Positions 40,018-51,500 of a stretch of 51,951 nt of DNA are shown here, piece by piece (position 1 is the stretch's first letter; each line of letters opens with the position of its first letter). A model generated the notes under the pieces. It worked only from the letters and a program-made list of their open reading frames with translations. It was not told the origin of the DNA and searched no databases. Both the position numbers and the translations under genes were made by a program. Source of the DNA: Trichodesmium erythraeum GBRTRLIN201 (lineage in GTDB: Bacteria; Cyanobacteriota; Cyanobacteriia; Cyanobacteriales; Microcoleaceae); the NCBI GenBank assembly GCA_018457135.1, contig JAGGDU010000040.1, positions 1 through 51,951 on the forward strand, read 5' to 3'.

Positions 40018-40836
40018 ATGGCAGACTTATGGAACCAAATTTTAAACTTTGCAGAAAAAACTACCTTTATAGTAGGAAATCAACTTTTAAAAGATTTTGG
40101 AAATGTCAAAGCAGACAAAAAAGCTGATGGTAGCTTAGTTACTAAAGCTGATAAATGGGCAGATAGGGTAATTAGAGAAGCGATCGCCTCTAGTTTTCCC
40201 ACTCACGGAATATTAACAGAAGAAAGTCAACAGATATTTCCCAGTAATGAATGGTGTTGGATTATTGATCCTTTAGATGGGACAACAAACTTTGCTAAAG
40301 GTGTGCCAATTTGGGGAATTTGTATGGGATTATTGTATCAAGGTATTCCTATATTTGGTTATGTAAATATGCCACCATTATCTCAATCTTATTATGCTTT
40401 TTATTGCCAGGAAAATCAAACCTATTTAACTAATCGACCTATCACTAGGGCATTTTTAAATAATCGACAAATTCAGCCAATTAAAGATGTGATTACTGGT
40501 AATCATTTATTTAATATTTGCTCTCGAAGTACAAAAATTTTACCCCAACTGCCAACAAAAATTAGAATGTTAGGAGTGGCAAGTTATAACTTTTTACTTG
40601 TAGCTTCTGGGGCGTCTATTGGTGGTGTTGAAGCTACACCAAGAATTTGGGACATTGCTGCATCTTGGGTAATTGCAAAGGCAGCAGGAGCAATTTGGAT
40701 ACCATTACGATCAGAAGATATTTTTCCTTTAAAAATAGGCAAAGATTATTTGAGTCATCCTTTTCCGACTTTGGTTGTAGGAAATGAAGAATTAGTTCCC
40801 TATTTTTCAGCTATAGTTGAACCTTTAATAAAATAA
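40018..40836 (+). CDS. Inositol-monophosphatase-family phosphatase
   Basis: A 272-residue Mg-dependent phosphatase of the FIG/IMPase superfamily. Metal ligands are visible: Glu68-Glu69 in GILTEES, Asp84 and Asp87 in WIIDPLDGTTNF, and Asp212 in RIWDIAASW. Substrates in this family include inositol phosphates, histidinol phosphate, PAP and fructose-1,6-bisphosphate. PAP removal would be needed after PAPS-dependent sulfation (three sulfotransferases lie upstream), but nothing in the sequence proves that substrate. AGGAG lies 11 bases before the ATG. Stand-alone gene. Confidence 0.92.
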   Translation: MADLWNQILNFAEKTTFIVGNQLLKDFGNVKADKKADGSLVTKADKWADRVIREAIASSFPTHGILTEESQQIFPSNEWCWIIDPLDGTTNFAKGVPIWGICMGLLYQGIPIFGYVNMPPLSQSYYAFYCQENQTYLTNRPITRAFLNNRQIQPIKDVITGNHLFNICSRSTKILPQLPTKIRMLGVASYNFLLVASGASIGGVEATPRIWDIAASWVIAKAAGAIWIPLRSEDIFPLKIGKDYLSHPFPTLVVGNEELVPYFSAIVEPLIK

Positions 40837-40984
40837 ATTCAAGGTCAGATAGAGAATTTTTAGAGCAAGTTATTTTAATTAAGTAGGTAAGTTTAATTAT
40901 CTGTAGAAGAGTAGTAGATATTCAAAATGGTGAAAACTTACTGATAACTTGCTTCTAGGTTCTTTTTCAGATATTGCACATCAA

Positions 40985-41272
40985 TAAGCAGTTTTAAATT
41001 TGCGAAGTTATTCTGGTGGGCAACTATTAGCGAAGGAGGAACCTGCATCTAAATTGGGTAAAATGAATTTATGAGGGTTAAGCATTTTTCCAGTTTCCCC
41101 TATAAAATGAACTATGGCAAAAACTATCGCATCTACATCAGTTTCGGCAGCTTGTTGGGAAATACTGAGAGATTCACTAATGTAGTCTGTAAGATATTGA
41201 ATATCGGGTTCTTAATAATAGTGAGCTAGAATGACAGCATTTAATTCTTGCTTGAGGTTGGCGATCGTATAC
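40985..41272 (-). pseudogene. nadA: Quinolinate synthase (nadA) fragment
   Basis: Minus-strand peptides IANLKQELNAVILAHYY, EPDIQYLTDYISESLSISQQ, AAETDVDAIVFAIVHFIGET and NPHKFILPNLDAGSSFANSC-PPE match the N-terminal third of NadA in order. The Cys of the GCSLADSC cluster motif is Ser here (GSSFANSC), a stop follows AHYY, and the sequence ends at LRKFKTA. The remaining two-thirds, including the other cluster cysteines, are absent. NadA makes quinolinate for NAD synthesis, so a functional copy or another NAD route must exist elsewhere. Confidence 0.85.
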
Positions 41273-41429
41273 TTTCATGTAACAAAGCTACATAATTCAT
41301 CAAGAACTTACAGCGCTTTTGCTAAAATATGACTTCACTTCAAAAACAAAATCTTGTAGGGAATAATTGGCGTTTGCCGAGTATTCATTAAGATATCTCC
41401 CCTACTGTGATCTACTAATCATGAAAACC

Positions 41430-41825
41430 GCGGTAATGCATCAAGAAAGCGTGGGAAAATTTATCAAGTCATGCCAACGACTGGGAGCGATCACTAAACC
41501 ATATCTTTGTGCTGCTGTGTTACCTTTGTACCTATGAACCCAAATTCAATTGAAATAGCTAACCACCAAGCTAACTATAGCTTCAGTTTGTTCCCAGACC
41601 TTGGGACATTTATTCTGTCGTTGATGCCCGAGACCCCTCTGTTATCGGACTATGCTATTAGTTGGTTCTAGTTATTGAGTTTGCTATGCCACCAATAATA
41701 TTTTTGACAACTTTAGGGTCAAACTCGCTCACAGCTATCCCAATCATCGAACTACTTTGTTTGCAGTCGGTTTTTCCTTCTGTGTTAACGATTAATTCTT
41801 TGGTGTTGGTGAGTTGAGCTATGAA
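41430..41825 (-). mobile_element. IS1-like element, 3' fragment
   Basis: Begins at the terminal sequence GGTAATGCATCAAGAAAGCG. The minus strand carries VNTEGKTDCKQ, then degraded sequence, then RQNKCPKVWEQTEAIVSLVV and SYFN, homologous to the 3' half of the 38439-39151 element and including the middle part deleted there. Stops and frameshifts abound. Confidence 0.75.
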
Positions 41826-42146
41826 CGATAAAGAAGAGGAATATCTTTCCAATCAAGATAATGAATCAGTAAACCGACAGAATACTTCAACATTTCCACC
41901 GACTTTTGACTTACACAAGCTTTTTCGGTGTAGCCTAGCTAAATACTGCCTAACTCTTCTATTTTCTCTTTCGACTCTGGTCATATACGTTTTACTAATA
42001 AAAAGTAGGGAGGTTCCATGGAACCTCCCTACAAAGTTTGGGTTGTGACAATGTAGTTTATCAATCTCAAAACGCTGTAAGACAGATAAGACAAGTCTGA
42101 CAAGTATTAATGAAAACTTGAAAGTGCCTAGCATCAACGCTCTCAC
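41826..42146 (-). mobile_element. Second IS1-family transposase fragment
   Basis: TYMTRVERENRRVRQYLARL then HRKSLC followed by shifted SVEMLKYS-like sequence is the C-terminal signature of another cyanobacterial IS1-family transposase (VERENxRxRHYLARLHRKT). It abuts the preceding fragment, so two different insertion-sequence remnants are fused here. A palindrome sits inside it at 42005-42032. Confidence 0.7.
42005..42032. repeat. Perfect 28-bp palindrome
   Basis: The half-site GTAGGGAGGTTCCA is followed by its exact complement TGGAACCTCCCTAC with no loop. It lies within the IS fragment. GGGAGGTTCC palindromes are frequent small mobile-looking repeats in cyanobacteria. Confidence 0.85.
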
Positions 42147-42584
42147 TTCTGAAACTAAGAGGAAGTTCTACCTTGAAAGCGACATCAAACTGTCCGCAAG
42201 GATACAGATCAAACAAGCTTAATAGAAAGGTTTAACAATACAACGCGACAGCGGGAGTTAAGGTTAGTAAGAAAAACATTATCCTTTTCTAAAAAGTTAA
42301 GTAATCACATTGGATCTATATAGAACTTCATGCATCATTACAATGCCACAATTTGTACTTGACCATTAATATGCATGACTACCAGAGTTTTAAAGGAGAC
42401 TTTTTCAAACTTTTTGCAGCATTGTTTTTCAAAAAATTTTAAAGAAAAGTGCCTTATTGGAGCTTTAAAAAATTGTAAGCTTTTCAGTCCCTGGAGCTGC
42501 AAAAAGCTGGTGCGCATAAGTAGATAAGATTTCCCTCTACCAACACTCCTCACCCTCTGCTTTTTGCAGCAAACCCTAACTATT
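42147..42584. other. Gap downstream of the giant gene
   Basis: No gene found. TTTTTGCAGC and the complementary GCTGCAAAAAG occur near 42410 and 42495, forming a possible distant pairing. No clear terminator with a T-run on the minus strand. Confidence 0.35.
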
Positions 42585-45500
42585 CTATCGGATCAAGAAA
42601 TCATCAGCACCAATAGCAGGTTGGTCAGTCAGCAAGGCAAACTCACCCCCTTCGCCAAAACCTGGTTCGTTACCATTCTCATTGTAGAATAATTTACCGT
42701 TATTGCTATTATAAACAATTAACGCCTCGGAAGTCGCAACATTCTTGGTAACGCTAGCAAACTCAGTTTCTAGACTGAAACCTTCTCCCGACTTGCTCTC
42801 AAGAGCAGTAAATGTCTTCTTATCTAACAAAATAATATCGTCATCAGGATTAAAGTCATCAATGGTATCGCTACCTATTGCCTCAACATCAAACTCCTCG
42901 TTGGTGGCAAAGATGAACTTGTCTTTACTTGCCCCACCAATCAAAAAGTCGGAACCTTGACCACCGTTAAGTTTATCGCGACCTTGACCGCCAATTAATG
43001 CATCGTTTCCAGGACCACCAAAGAGATAATCATTTTCAGTACGACCTTCTAGAAGGTCATTACCATCTTTACCATAGAGATAATCAACACCAGGGCCACC
43101 AATAATCCTATCATCTCCATCATTTCCACTGATAGTGTCTTGACCCTGGCCGCCAGATATTAAATCTGAACGCATGGAACCAGTAACTCGGTCATTACCT
43201 CCCTTAGCTTGGAAACCATCAGGATAGTCTTCCAGGGTACTTGGTTGGATTTCGTAAACGTCATCCTCACTACCTAATTCTTCTTGTTCTGTAGGAGAAA
43301 CTTCAGATCCTAAAGGTAGAGCATACTGCAAACCAAAATTGCTGAATAGCTCGTTCTGTTCCCGAGGTAGCAAGTTTGAATCAAAATAGCGTTCATAGAT
43401 TTCGCCGTAGTTACCAACAGCTTTAATCACGTTGGGAACAAAATCATTCGGCAGTCCCAGCACTTTACCGATATTTCCTTCGATACCTAAAAACTGACGG
43501 ACCACTGGGTCAGAATCATTATTAGGATCATCATCCAGATTATTGGCCATTAAGCGCTTGATGTTCTTAGAAGTAATATCATATTCTTCTGCTTGAACTA
43601 AAGCATTAGTTACCCAACGAACTACATCTGACCACTCTGACTGATTTTCATCTATAATCAATCCTAAGGGTTCTTTGGAAAGAATATCATCGAGAATTTT
43701 ATGCTCCTTAGGATTAGATAAATTCTGAACGCGCCCGTTGAGAATGGTCATATCTGTGATAACGGCATCTATATCACCATCATCATAGGCAGCAAACATT
43801 TCATCGTTGGTAGTAAATTCTGCTGGTATAATATCCCCACCTAACTCAGTTATCGTATCCTGAATATTTTGTAAACTAGTAGCTCCTTCTAAAACTCCAA
43901 CGCGACGACCGTTGAGAGCAGGTAACACAGTAATACCGCTATCATTGCGAACTAATACTCCCTGCCCGGTATAGAGATAAATTGGACCAAAGTCAATGCC
44001 CAAACTAGCATCCCGGACTAGGTTATGGGTGATACCCATTGCTGAGATATCGACAACACCATTGGCAGTGTTAGCAAAGCTGTCTTTAAATGACTGAGTC
44101 TTGACTTCTAGCTTTTCAGGATCTCCAAATATAGCAGCCGCAATGGCTTTACCTAAGTCAACATCAAAGCCCTCATACTCTCCATTGCTCATTTTTACCG
44201 CAAAACCTGGCTCATTGTCTGGAAGTCCTAGTTTTAAGACTCCACGCTCCTTGATTTTTGCTAGCAAGTCGCGATCATCATTGTCTTTAATAACGATATC
44301 AATCTCGCTGCCAGAGAATGGAGGAGAATAGAGAAAACCACCATCACTCCATAGTGAATTGCGATCACCTTCTATTCCCGAAAAGTGGCGATCGTAAATT
44401 TCGCTGTAGTTACCTACTTGATTAATGATATTAACTGCAAAATCATTAGGCAGTCCCAGGGTTTCACCCAAATTTCCTTCTATACCCAGGAACCGACGAA
44501 TTCCTAAACTAGAGTCATTAGTGGGATTATCATCTGTATTCAGGGCAATAAATTCAGCGATATTTTGTGAGCTGATGCCAAACTCTTCTGCTTGAATGGG
44601 AACATAACCTGCCCACCGGACTACATCTGCCCACTGGGAGTCATTTTCTGGTAAAGCTAGAGAAATAGGTTCTTTAGATAGTTCTACATCTAATAGACGG
44701 TGATTTTCTGGCTGGGATAGTTGGTCTAAGTTCTCTAATATTAAGGAGCGATCGTGAGAATAGGCATCTACTTCACCGGCATCATAAGCTGCTATCATTT
44801 CCTCTGCAGTTTCAAATAGTTTAGGTGTAAACTTGATGCCCTCAACCTCTAGTTGATTTTGTAAATTGATTAATGCCGTTGTACCTTCTATCACTCCTAT
44901 TGTTTGCTCGTTAAGGTGTGAAACATTTGTAATATCGCTGTCATTAGGAACGATAACAGTTTGATAGTCAAACAAGTAGGTCGGTGCAAAATCCACATTT
45001 AATTCTCCATCCCGTCCCAATGTTGCAGTAATACGTTGCGCTGCCAAGTCCGCCTTGCCGTCTGCTACCAGTTCAAAAGATTTAGAGAATTTACTGGTAA
45101 TAGACTTAACTTTGCTAGCATCCCCAAATACAGCTGCAGCTATAACCTCAGCAAACTCTAGGTCAAATTCATTTCCCGAACCCGAAATTGCAACTTTAAT
45201 CTGACCTCGTTTGATAATGTCATCCAGGATAGTTGTTTCGGGGTTTGCCACGCTGTTTAATTTCGCTTCCTGAGGCTTAATTTCAATAGATGCCTTACTC
45301 TTTTCTGGGGTAGTTTTGACTTTAGGTTCGTCTACGAGTTCGACGATATCTGCTAATTCGGCAAAGTTATTGTAAGTTTTTCCATTGTTTTGAATTAGGG
45401 CAATTTCTTCTCCCTTAAATTCAAGAGTACCTACAACAACCTTAAAGTCTTCGAGGGAATTTGTTTTAAACCCACTGCGGGATATTTGGATTTTATCCCC

Positions 45501-48500
45501 TTGAGTGGGGTCAAAATCTATAATCAGATCACCTTTGTCGCTGGGTTTTTGGAAGTAAAAGACGTCTGCACCTTCACCGCCTCTAAGTAGGTCAACTCCA
45601 GGACCGCCATTAAGGATATCCTCTCCCGCTTCACCTACTAACCAGTCGTTGTCTCGGTTCCCTTTCAGAATGTCATTACCCTTACCACCTTCTAGTTGGT
45701 CATTTCCACTATTCCCTTCTAGTTGGTCGTCTCCTGTATTCCCATCCAGGAAGTCGTTACCTGGACCACCTTTAATAAGGTCGTCTTCTGAACCCCCAGC
45801 AATGACATCATCGCCAGCGTTGCCTTCTAAAACATCCTCGCCAAAGTTCCCTTCTATCTCGTCGTTACCCTTTCCTCCTTGAATGGTATCCTTGCCCTGA
45901 CCACCCATGAGCTTATCGTCTCCTCCCTTTCCCTTGAGCATATCGTCACCGTAACTACCCAAGAGTTTGTCATTCTTTTCTTGACCAGCAATCTCATCAT
46001 CGCCAAAACTTCCGGTTTCTTCAATGCCATTCTTGGTGGCATTGTTGTTACCTTTGTCATTATCGGTAATTTCTAGAAATGCTGTTTTCGCCATGGGGTC
46101 TAATGCATAACCATTCCCTACATATTTCAGGTTAATAGTGACGCTTTCTGAATTTTCAGAAATCTTATCGTCTAATACCTTTAAGTCTATAACTGCTTCC
46201 GTTTCTCCAGGTTCAAAGTTTATTTCTCCAAACAAGCCATCTTTGTTCTGATAATCTTGTCCTAGAGTGGCAGTACCGGAGATAGTGTAGAGGATTTTTA
46301 ATCCTTGGGGTGGAGCTGCTTCGCCCAGGGTAATAATAAATTGCCCGTTCTTGTCTTTTCCTTCCTTGACTGTATCGCTAGCAACGACTTTCACTATGCG
46401 GTCTTCGTTGAGAGCGTGTTCAACTAAGAAGGTGTCGGCATTTAGTATTTCCTTGAGTTCGGTTTGAGCTTCTCCCGCTGTAATTTTACCCTCGACCAGT
46501 TGTTGGGTTAAGTCCGGTAAGATGCTGTAAACCTGTTTTTTGATTGGGTTGATACTTGGCAATACATCGTCAACCGAGCTTGATAATGCTTGTTCTACTA
46601 ACTTATCAATGAGGTTATTGCTTTGAGTGACTAAGGTACTTAGGGCAGCGATGGTTTTGTTATTAACTGAAAGATCTAATTCCTCGGTTAATTGGTTGTA
46701 GAATTTCTGTAGGTCTTGTTTTTTACTCAAGTCGAAACTTTCGACTGTTTTTAAGACCTTACCTAGAGCATTAATGACCTGAATTTGACCATCTGATTCT
46801 GTATAATATGCTGCTTCTAGGAAGGTGGTGCCGTTGAGTAGCAGGTTCATTATTTTGATGTGACCAGAGGTAATCTCTATTCCGCTATCGTCCCCTTCTC
46901 CAATGGCACTATAAGGATCGAATTTCTCTAATGGTTGGGATAGAGACTCTAGGGAAAATCCGGATATTTTGTTGAGTAGCCTTTCTACTTGTTTTTCCTT
47001 TATTCCCTGACTGGATAAGACTGCTTTGAGGGTTGTGAGTGGAGTAGTGCTGGTATATTCTCCTGTGGCACTTATCTGAGAAATTAAAGGTATTTCCCCA
47101 GGTAGTCCGGTGTTGGTATCAATACCACCAATAACAACGACTTGAGCTTCTTGAGCGTCAACTTCTCCGTCTCCATTACGATCTAACTCTTCCAAGTCAA
47201 AGGGTAAACTATATTCTCCATTGCTGTCAGTGTTGGTTTGAGTTTCTCCCTTATCCAGTTGGAAGTTGCTGTTAGTATCAATAAAGACTGTCGCATTTGC
47301 TAACGGTCCGTTGGAGGCATTGCCTTGCTGTATTTGTTCGTATGAAATATTCTCTATTCCAAAGACAATTTTTTTGCTATTGTCACGTTTGTTCGTAATC
47401 TCCTTACCAGTTGAGGTATCAGTAATAATATAATCACTCTTAGCCCCGGACAAGACTAAGAGATCATTGCCTTCACCACCGTTAATGGTATCATTGCCGC
47501 TACCTGGGTAAATGGTATCGTTGCCTTCTCCACCATCAAGATAATCGTCCCCTGTGCCGCCATAGAGAATATCATTGCCGACACCACCAAAAATAAGATC
47601 GTTGCCAGAATCACCTTTTAAGGTGTCGTTACCTTCTCTACCATAGAGGATATCATCACCCTGATCACCTACTAAAGAATCGTTACCCTTACCTCCATCT
47701 ATTTCATCGTTTCCATCACCCCCATTTAGATAGTCATCACCTTGACCACCTTCGAGCTTGTCACTATCCGATTCCCCATAGAGATGGTCATGATCTTCAC
47801 CACCTTCAAGCTTGTCACTCCCACTTCCTCCCCTTAAGGTATCTTTGCCAGACTCACCTTTGAGTACATCATTATCATTACCACCATGAAGTTCGTCATT
47901 TCCCATTCCACCTTCAAGGACATCGCTTTTATCTTCACCATAAAGTTTGTCGTTACCACTTCCACCTTTGAGTTGATCTCGCCCGTTACCCCCATAAAGT
48001 TGGTCGTTACCACTTCCACCATCAAGCATATCGTTTCCATCTTCACCATATAGGCGGTCATCATGATCATTACCATAGAGGAAGTCGTTATCCCTTTGGC
48101 CATGAAGGTAGTCGTGGCCGGCACCCCCTTCAAGTTTGTCTTCATCATTTCCGCCTTTAAGAGAGTCGTTGCCGACACCTCCCATTAGATGATCCTTACC
48201 GTTGCCACCATCAATAGTATCATTTCCACCCTGGCCATCATATTCTTGGTTGCCGTCACCAAGCGATACATTCTGAGGTAAATTGGGATCATTTTTTGTG
48301 TATTCTATATTAGTCACTTGTCTGACTGTCTTAGTAACCCATTTTACTATGTGATCTAGAGGCCAAGGCAACCACCCGTCTTGTACTTGTTTGTCGACCC
48401 AATCCACGACCTGCCGAACACCAGTCTCAAAAATATTGCTGACTAGGCTAATGCCTTGATTCCAGGCGTTTCCTAGTGACTTGAAGGTATCTGACACATA

Positions 48501-51500
48501 TTCGACAGTATTATTCCATTCTTGTGCAATAAAATCGGCTACCTGTTCCCCTAGCTTATTTACTTCATTTATTGCAAAGTTAACTAAATCCCCAATTCCA
48601 TTCTTTATCTCACCTAGTGATACTTCAAAATTAAACAGTGGGCTATCAAGTTCCAACTGTGAACCTTCCAATGTCCCGTTTGAACGAATTGTCAGATTGG
48701 CATATGTATCAGATAGAAAAGTCCAATCCGGGAAATCCAGTACTAAACCAGTTGTCAATTTAAACCCCTGACCATCTTGAGTTATTTCAGCCTTTAATTT
48801 TTGACCCAAGAATTCGAGCTCACCCTTTGCTGTGGCGACATTGTTTAGTTTGCCAATTTCCACATCCGAAAGTTTGAGGGTGCCATTTAGCAAGCTTAAT
48901 TCCTTAACTTTAATACCAGACGTAGAAAAGTCGAAATCAGCTTTAGCCAAGTTAATTCCGAAAAATTCAAGCTGACCATCACCTCGGAAATATGCCTCAC
49001 TTGGACTAACTTTCAGGTCTAAATTCAAGTCAGTATCTTTCCCATTGGGAACGCCAGATATCTTAACAACTCCCAAGATATCAATCTCAGGTATTTTCAG
49101 AGAACCTTCTAAACTTGGATTACCCGAGAATGGATTCATGTTAAAATTGAAGGTTCCTTCCTTGCTCCCAACCCTCACTGCAGCATTAAATCCAATCCCC
49201 TGTTCTAAAGTCCTTTCAAGAACTTCTGTCTCAACAGGGACAATTTTAATCAACGGATCGAGTTCTTCATCGTCATCAGGACCATCAATGGAAACAACTG
49301 AAATCGGAACAAGATCACTAAAGCTATTAAACAACCCTGTCACTTCGTCAAGAATGGGTACATTATCCAATTGGTTTATCAGATAAGAATTTATTGGCCC
49401 TGTTATCATATCAACTAAGCCAAGTGGCTCGTTGAGAGTTAACTCTATAGCAAATTTCTGAGGATCTGTAATATCAACTAAGAAAGCAGCGTCAAAATCA
49501 TAGTTGCCAAACTGTAAGTCTCCAACAAATCCAACATTGTCAATAAATGGTGGAATATAAGTCGCCCCAATTTGAACGCCTAGTTCCCTTAATTCACTAT
49601 CCGGTAGACCAAAGGGATTTTTCCAAACTCCATCTGCATCAATATTAAATTGCCCAGTGAGGGATTTGGGATCAATTTCCAATCCACCAATAAGTGTTAA
49701 TGGAGGTTCGTTCTTTTGAACTGGATCATAGCCTTCTAAGGTCATTCCGCCATCAATTCCGAAATTAGGAATAGGATTTGTTGCACTCATTTCTAATCCC
49801 AATGCAACATCTTTCAGTGTGGCCTTAAAATCTCCTATAGAAATCAAGGGAACATCCCCTGCTAAAATCCCTGCTAAAGAGAGATCTTCCTTGCCAATTT
49901 CTAGTGCTACACCGACATTATCTACTCCTAAATAATCATTGATAAATTTAGAAACGTCATCGTTCTTGTTTGCAAAATTGACATTGCCTTCCAAGCTAAA
50001 CCCATCGGAGAAAGATAAACTAGTCTCATCTAACTGGAATCCATCTAGACCTGGAATATCCCCTAAGATGGAATTCAAATTTAGAGGACCAAACTCATAT
50101 TCAAACTCAAGTCCGTCTTTAAAATCAATATCAAAGTTCTTATCATTCAACAACCCACCAATGCCTAATGACTCTGTTGTCAACTCGAACTCAGGTTTTG
50201 CTAGAACAAGCTGAGTTCCAGGTTTATTCTTGTCCCCATCACCCAAAACTATCTCGGCAATCTTATTAACTGCGTCCTCAACGAAACTAAGAGAATTAAA
50301 ACTATCGCCAATTAAACCATTCAAATCGAAGGTAACATTGTCCAGATAGGTAATAGAAATCCCTTGACTTGATAAAGATAAACTTGCATTCCCAATGCTG
50401 TTGATCGTATCACGAATATTGGAGGGTAAAGAAACAGAACTTGGCAGTAAACCGACCAATAGATTAATCAGTTGTTTGGGAGAAAATTCGCTAACAGATA
50501 GTTCATAATTTCTATTCCCTGTCTCATCTGTGGCATATCGTAAACCGGGATGACTGACCGTTAGAGATTGAGACATAACATTCTCACCCAAGCCTAACGT
50601 AGAAAGAAGGCTATTAATAGTACTGGAAATATTGAGTTCACCTACATAAGTGACACCAAATCCATTATCATTTAATTCAATATTTAAGTTTGCCAAACCA
50701 CCCAAAGTCGTTAGCAAATCTTGTGCAAATCCTGGTAGTTCTGTTCCCGCAATAGTCTTGAAGGCATTTGTCATCTTCGTGGCATCAAGCTCTGGCAAAC
50801 CGAACTTAAATCCACTCAGTTTGGGAATTTTCTTCTGAGCGCCACTCACTTTGGAGCCAATCTCACTCACATCAAAACTGAGGTCAAAAACTTCCCCGTT
50901 AAAATCACCAGCAAAGCTTAATTTTTTGGTATTATTTTTCTTCTCAAATTCTATTCCCGGTTGAGCCAGCACTAGCTGAGTCCCTTCAGTAGCTGGGTCA
51001 CCATCTCCTAAGAATGTTTCAGTTACTGTATTAGCGGCATCTTTAAGGAAATCATTGTCGCTAATCATACCAACTATGTTGTTGACATCTAAGACGACAT
51101 TATCTAGATAGGTAATCCCAAATCCTTGGTTGGATGCCTGTATATTAACCTTACCCACTTTGTTGAGCTGCTCTTGGATGTTATTGGGTAATTCAACTCC
51201 CAAGGTATCACCCAGAAATTCTATAGCTTCTGTGGGAGAAAATTCACCAATGGAGGCTGCATAAATTTTCTTCCCTGTATCGTCTTTAGTAACTCGTAAA
51301 CCAGGATTTGTTACACTTAGGGAATCAGACAAGACATTCTCACCCAAGCCTAAGGTAGAAAGAAGGCTATTAATAGTACTGGAAATATTGAGTCCACCTA
51401 CATAAGTGACACCAAATCCATTATCATTCAATTCAATATTTAAGTTTGCCAAACCACCCAAAGTCGTTAGCAAATCTTGTGCAAATCCTGGTAGTTCTGT

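Noticed and set aside
42338-42553. 71-codon minus-strand open frame after the giant gene
   Set aside because: Composition is unlike a protein and there is no start signal; it is likely chance.
45649-48178. Several Met-, Ser- and Thr-rich frames overlapping the RTX blocks
   Set aside because: They are out-of-frame readings of the nonapeptide repeats.
42900-48240. Possible CRISPR-like periodicity
   Set aside because: The repeating pattern is 27 bp (nine codons) and encodes RTX nonapeptides; there are no spacers or direct repeats of CRISPR type.
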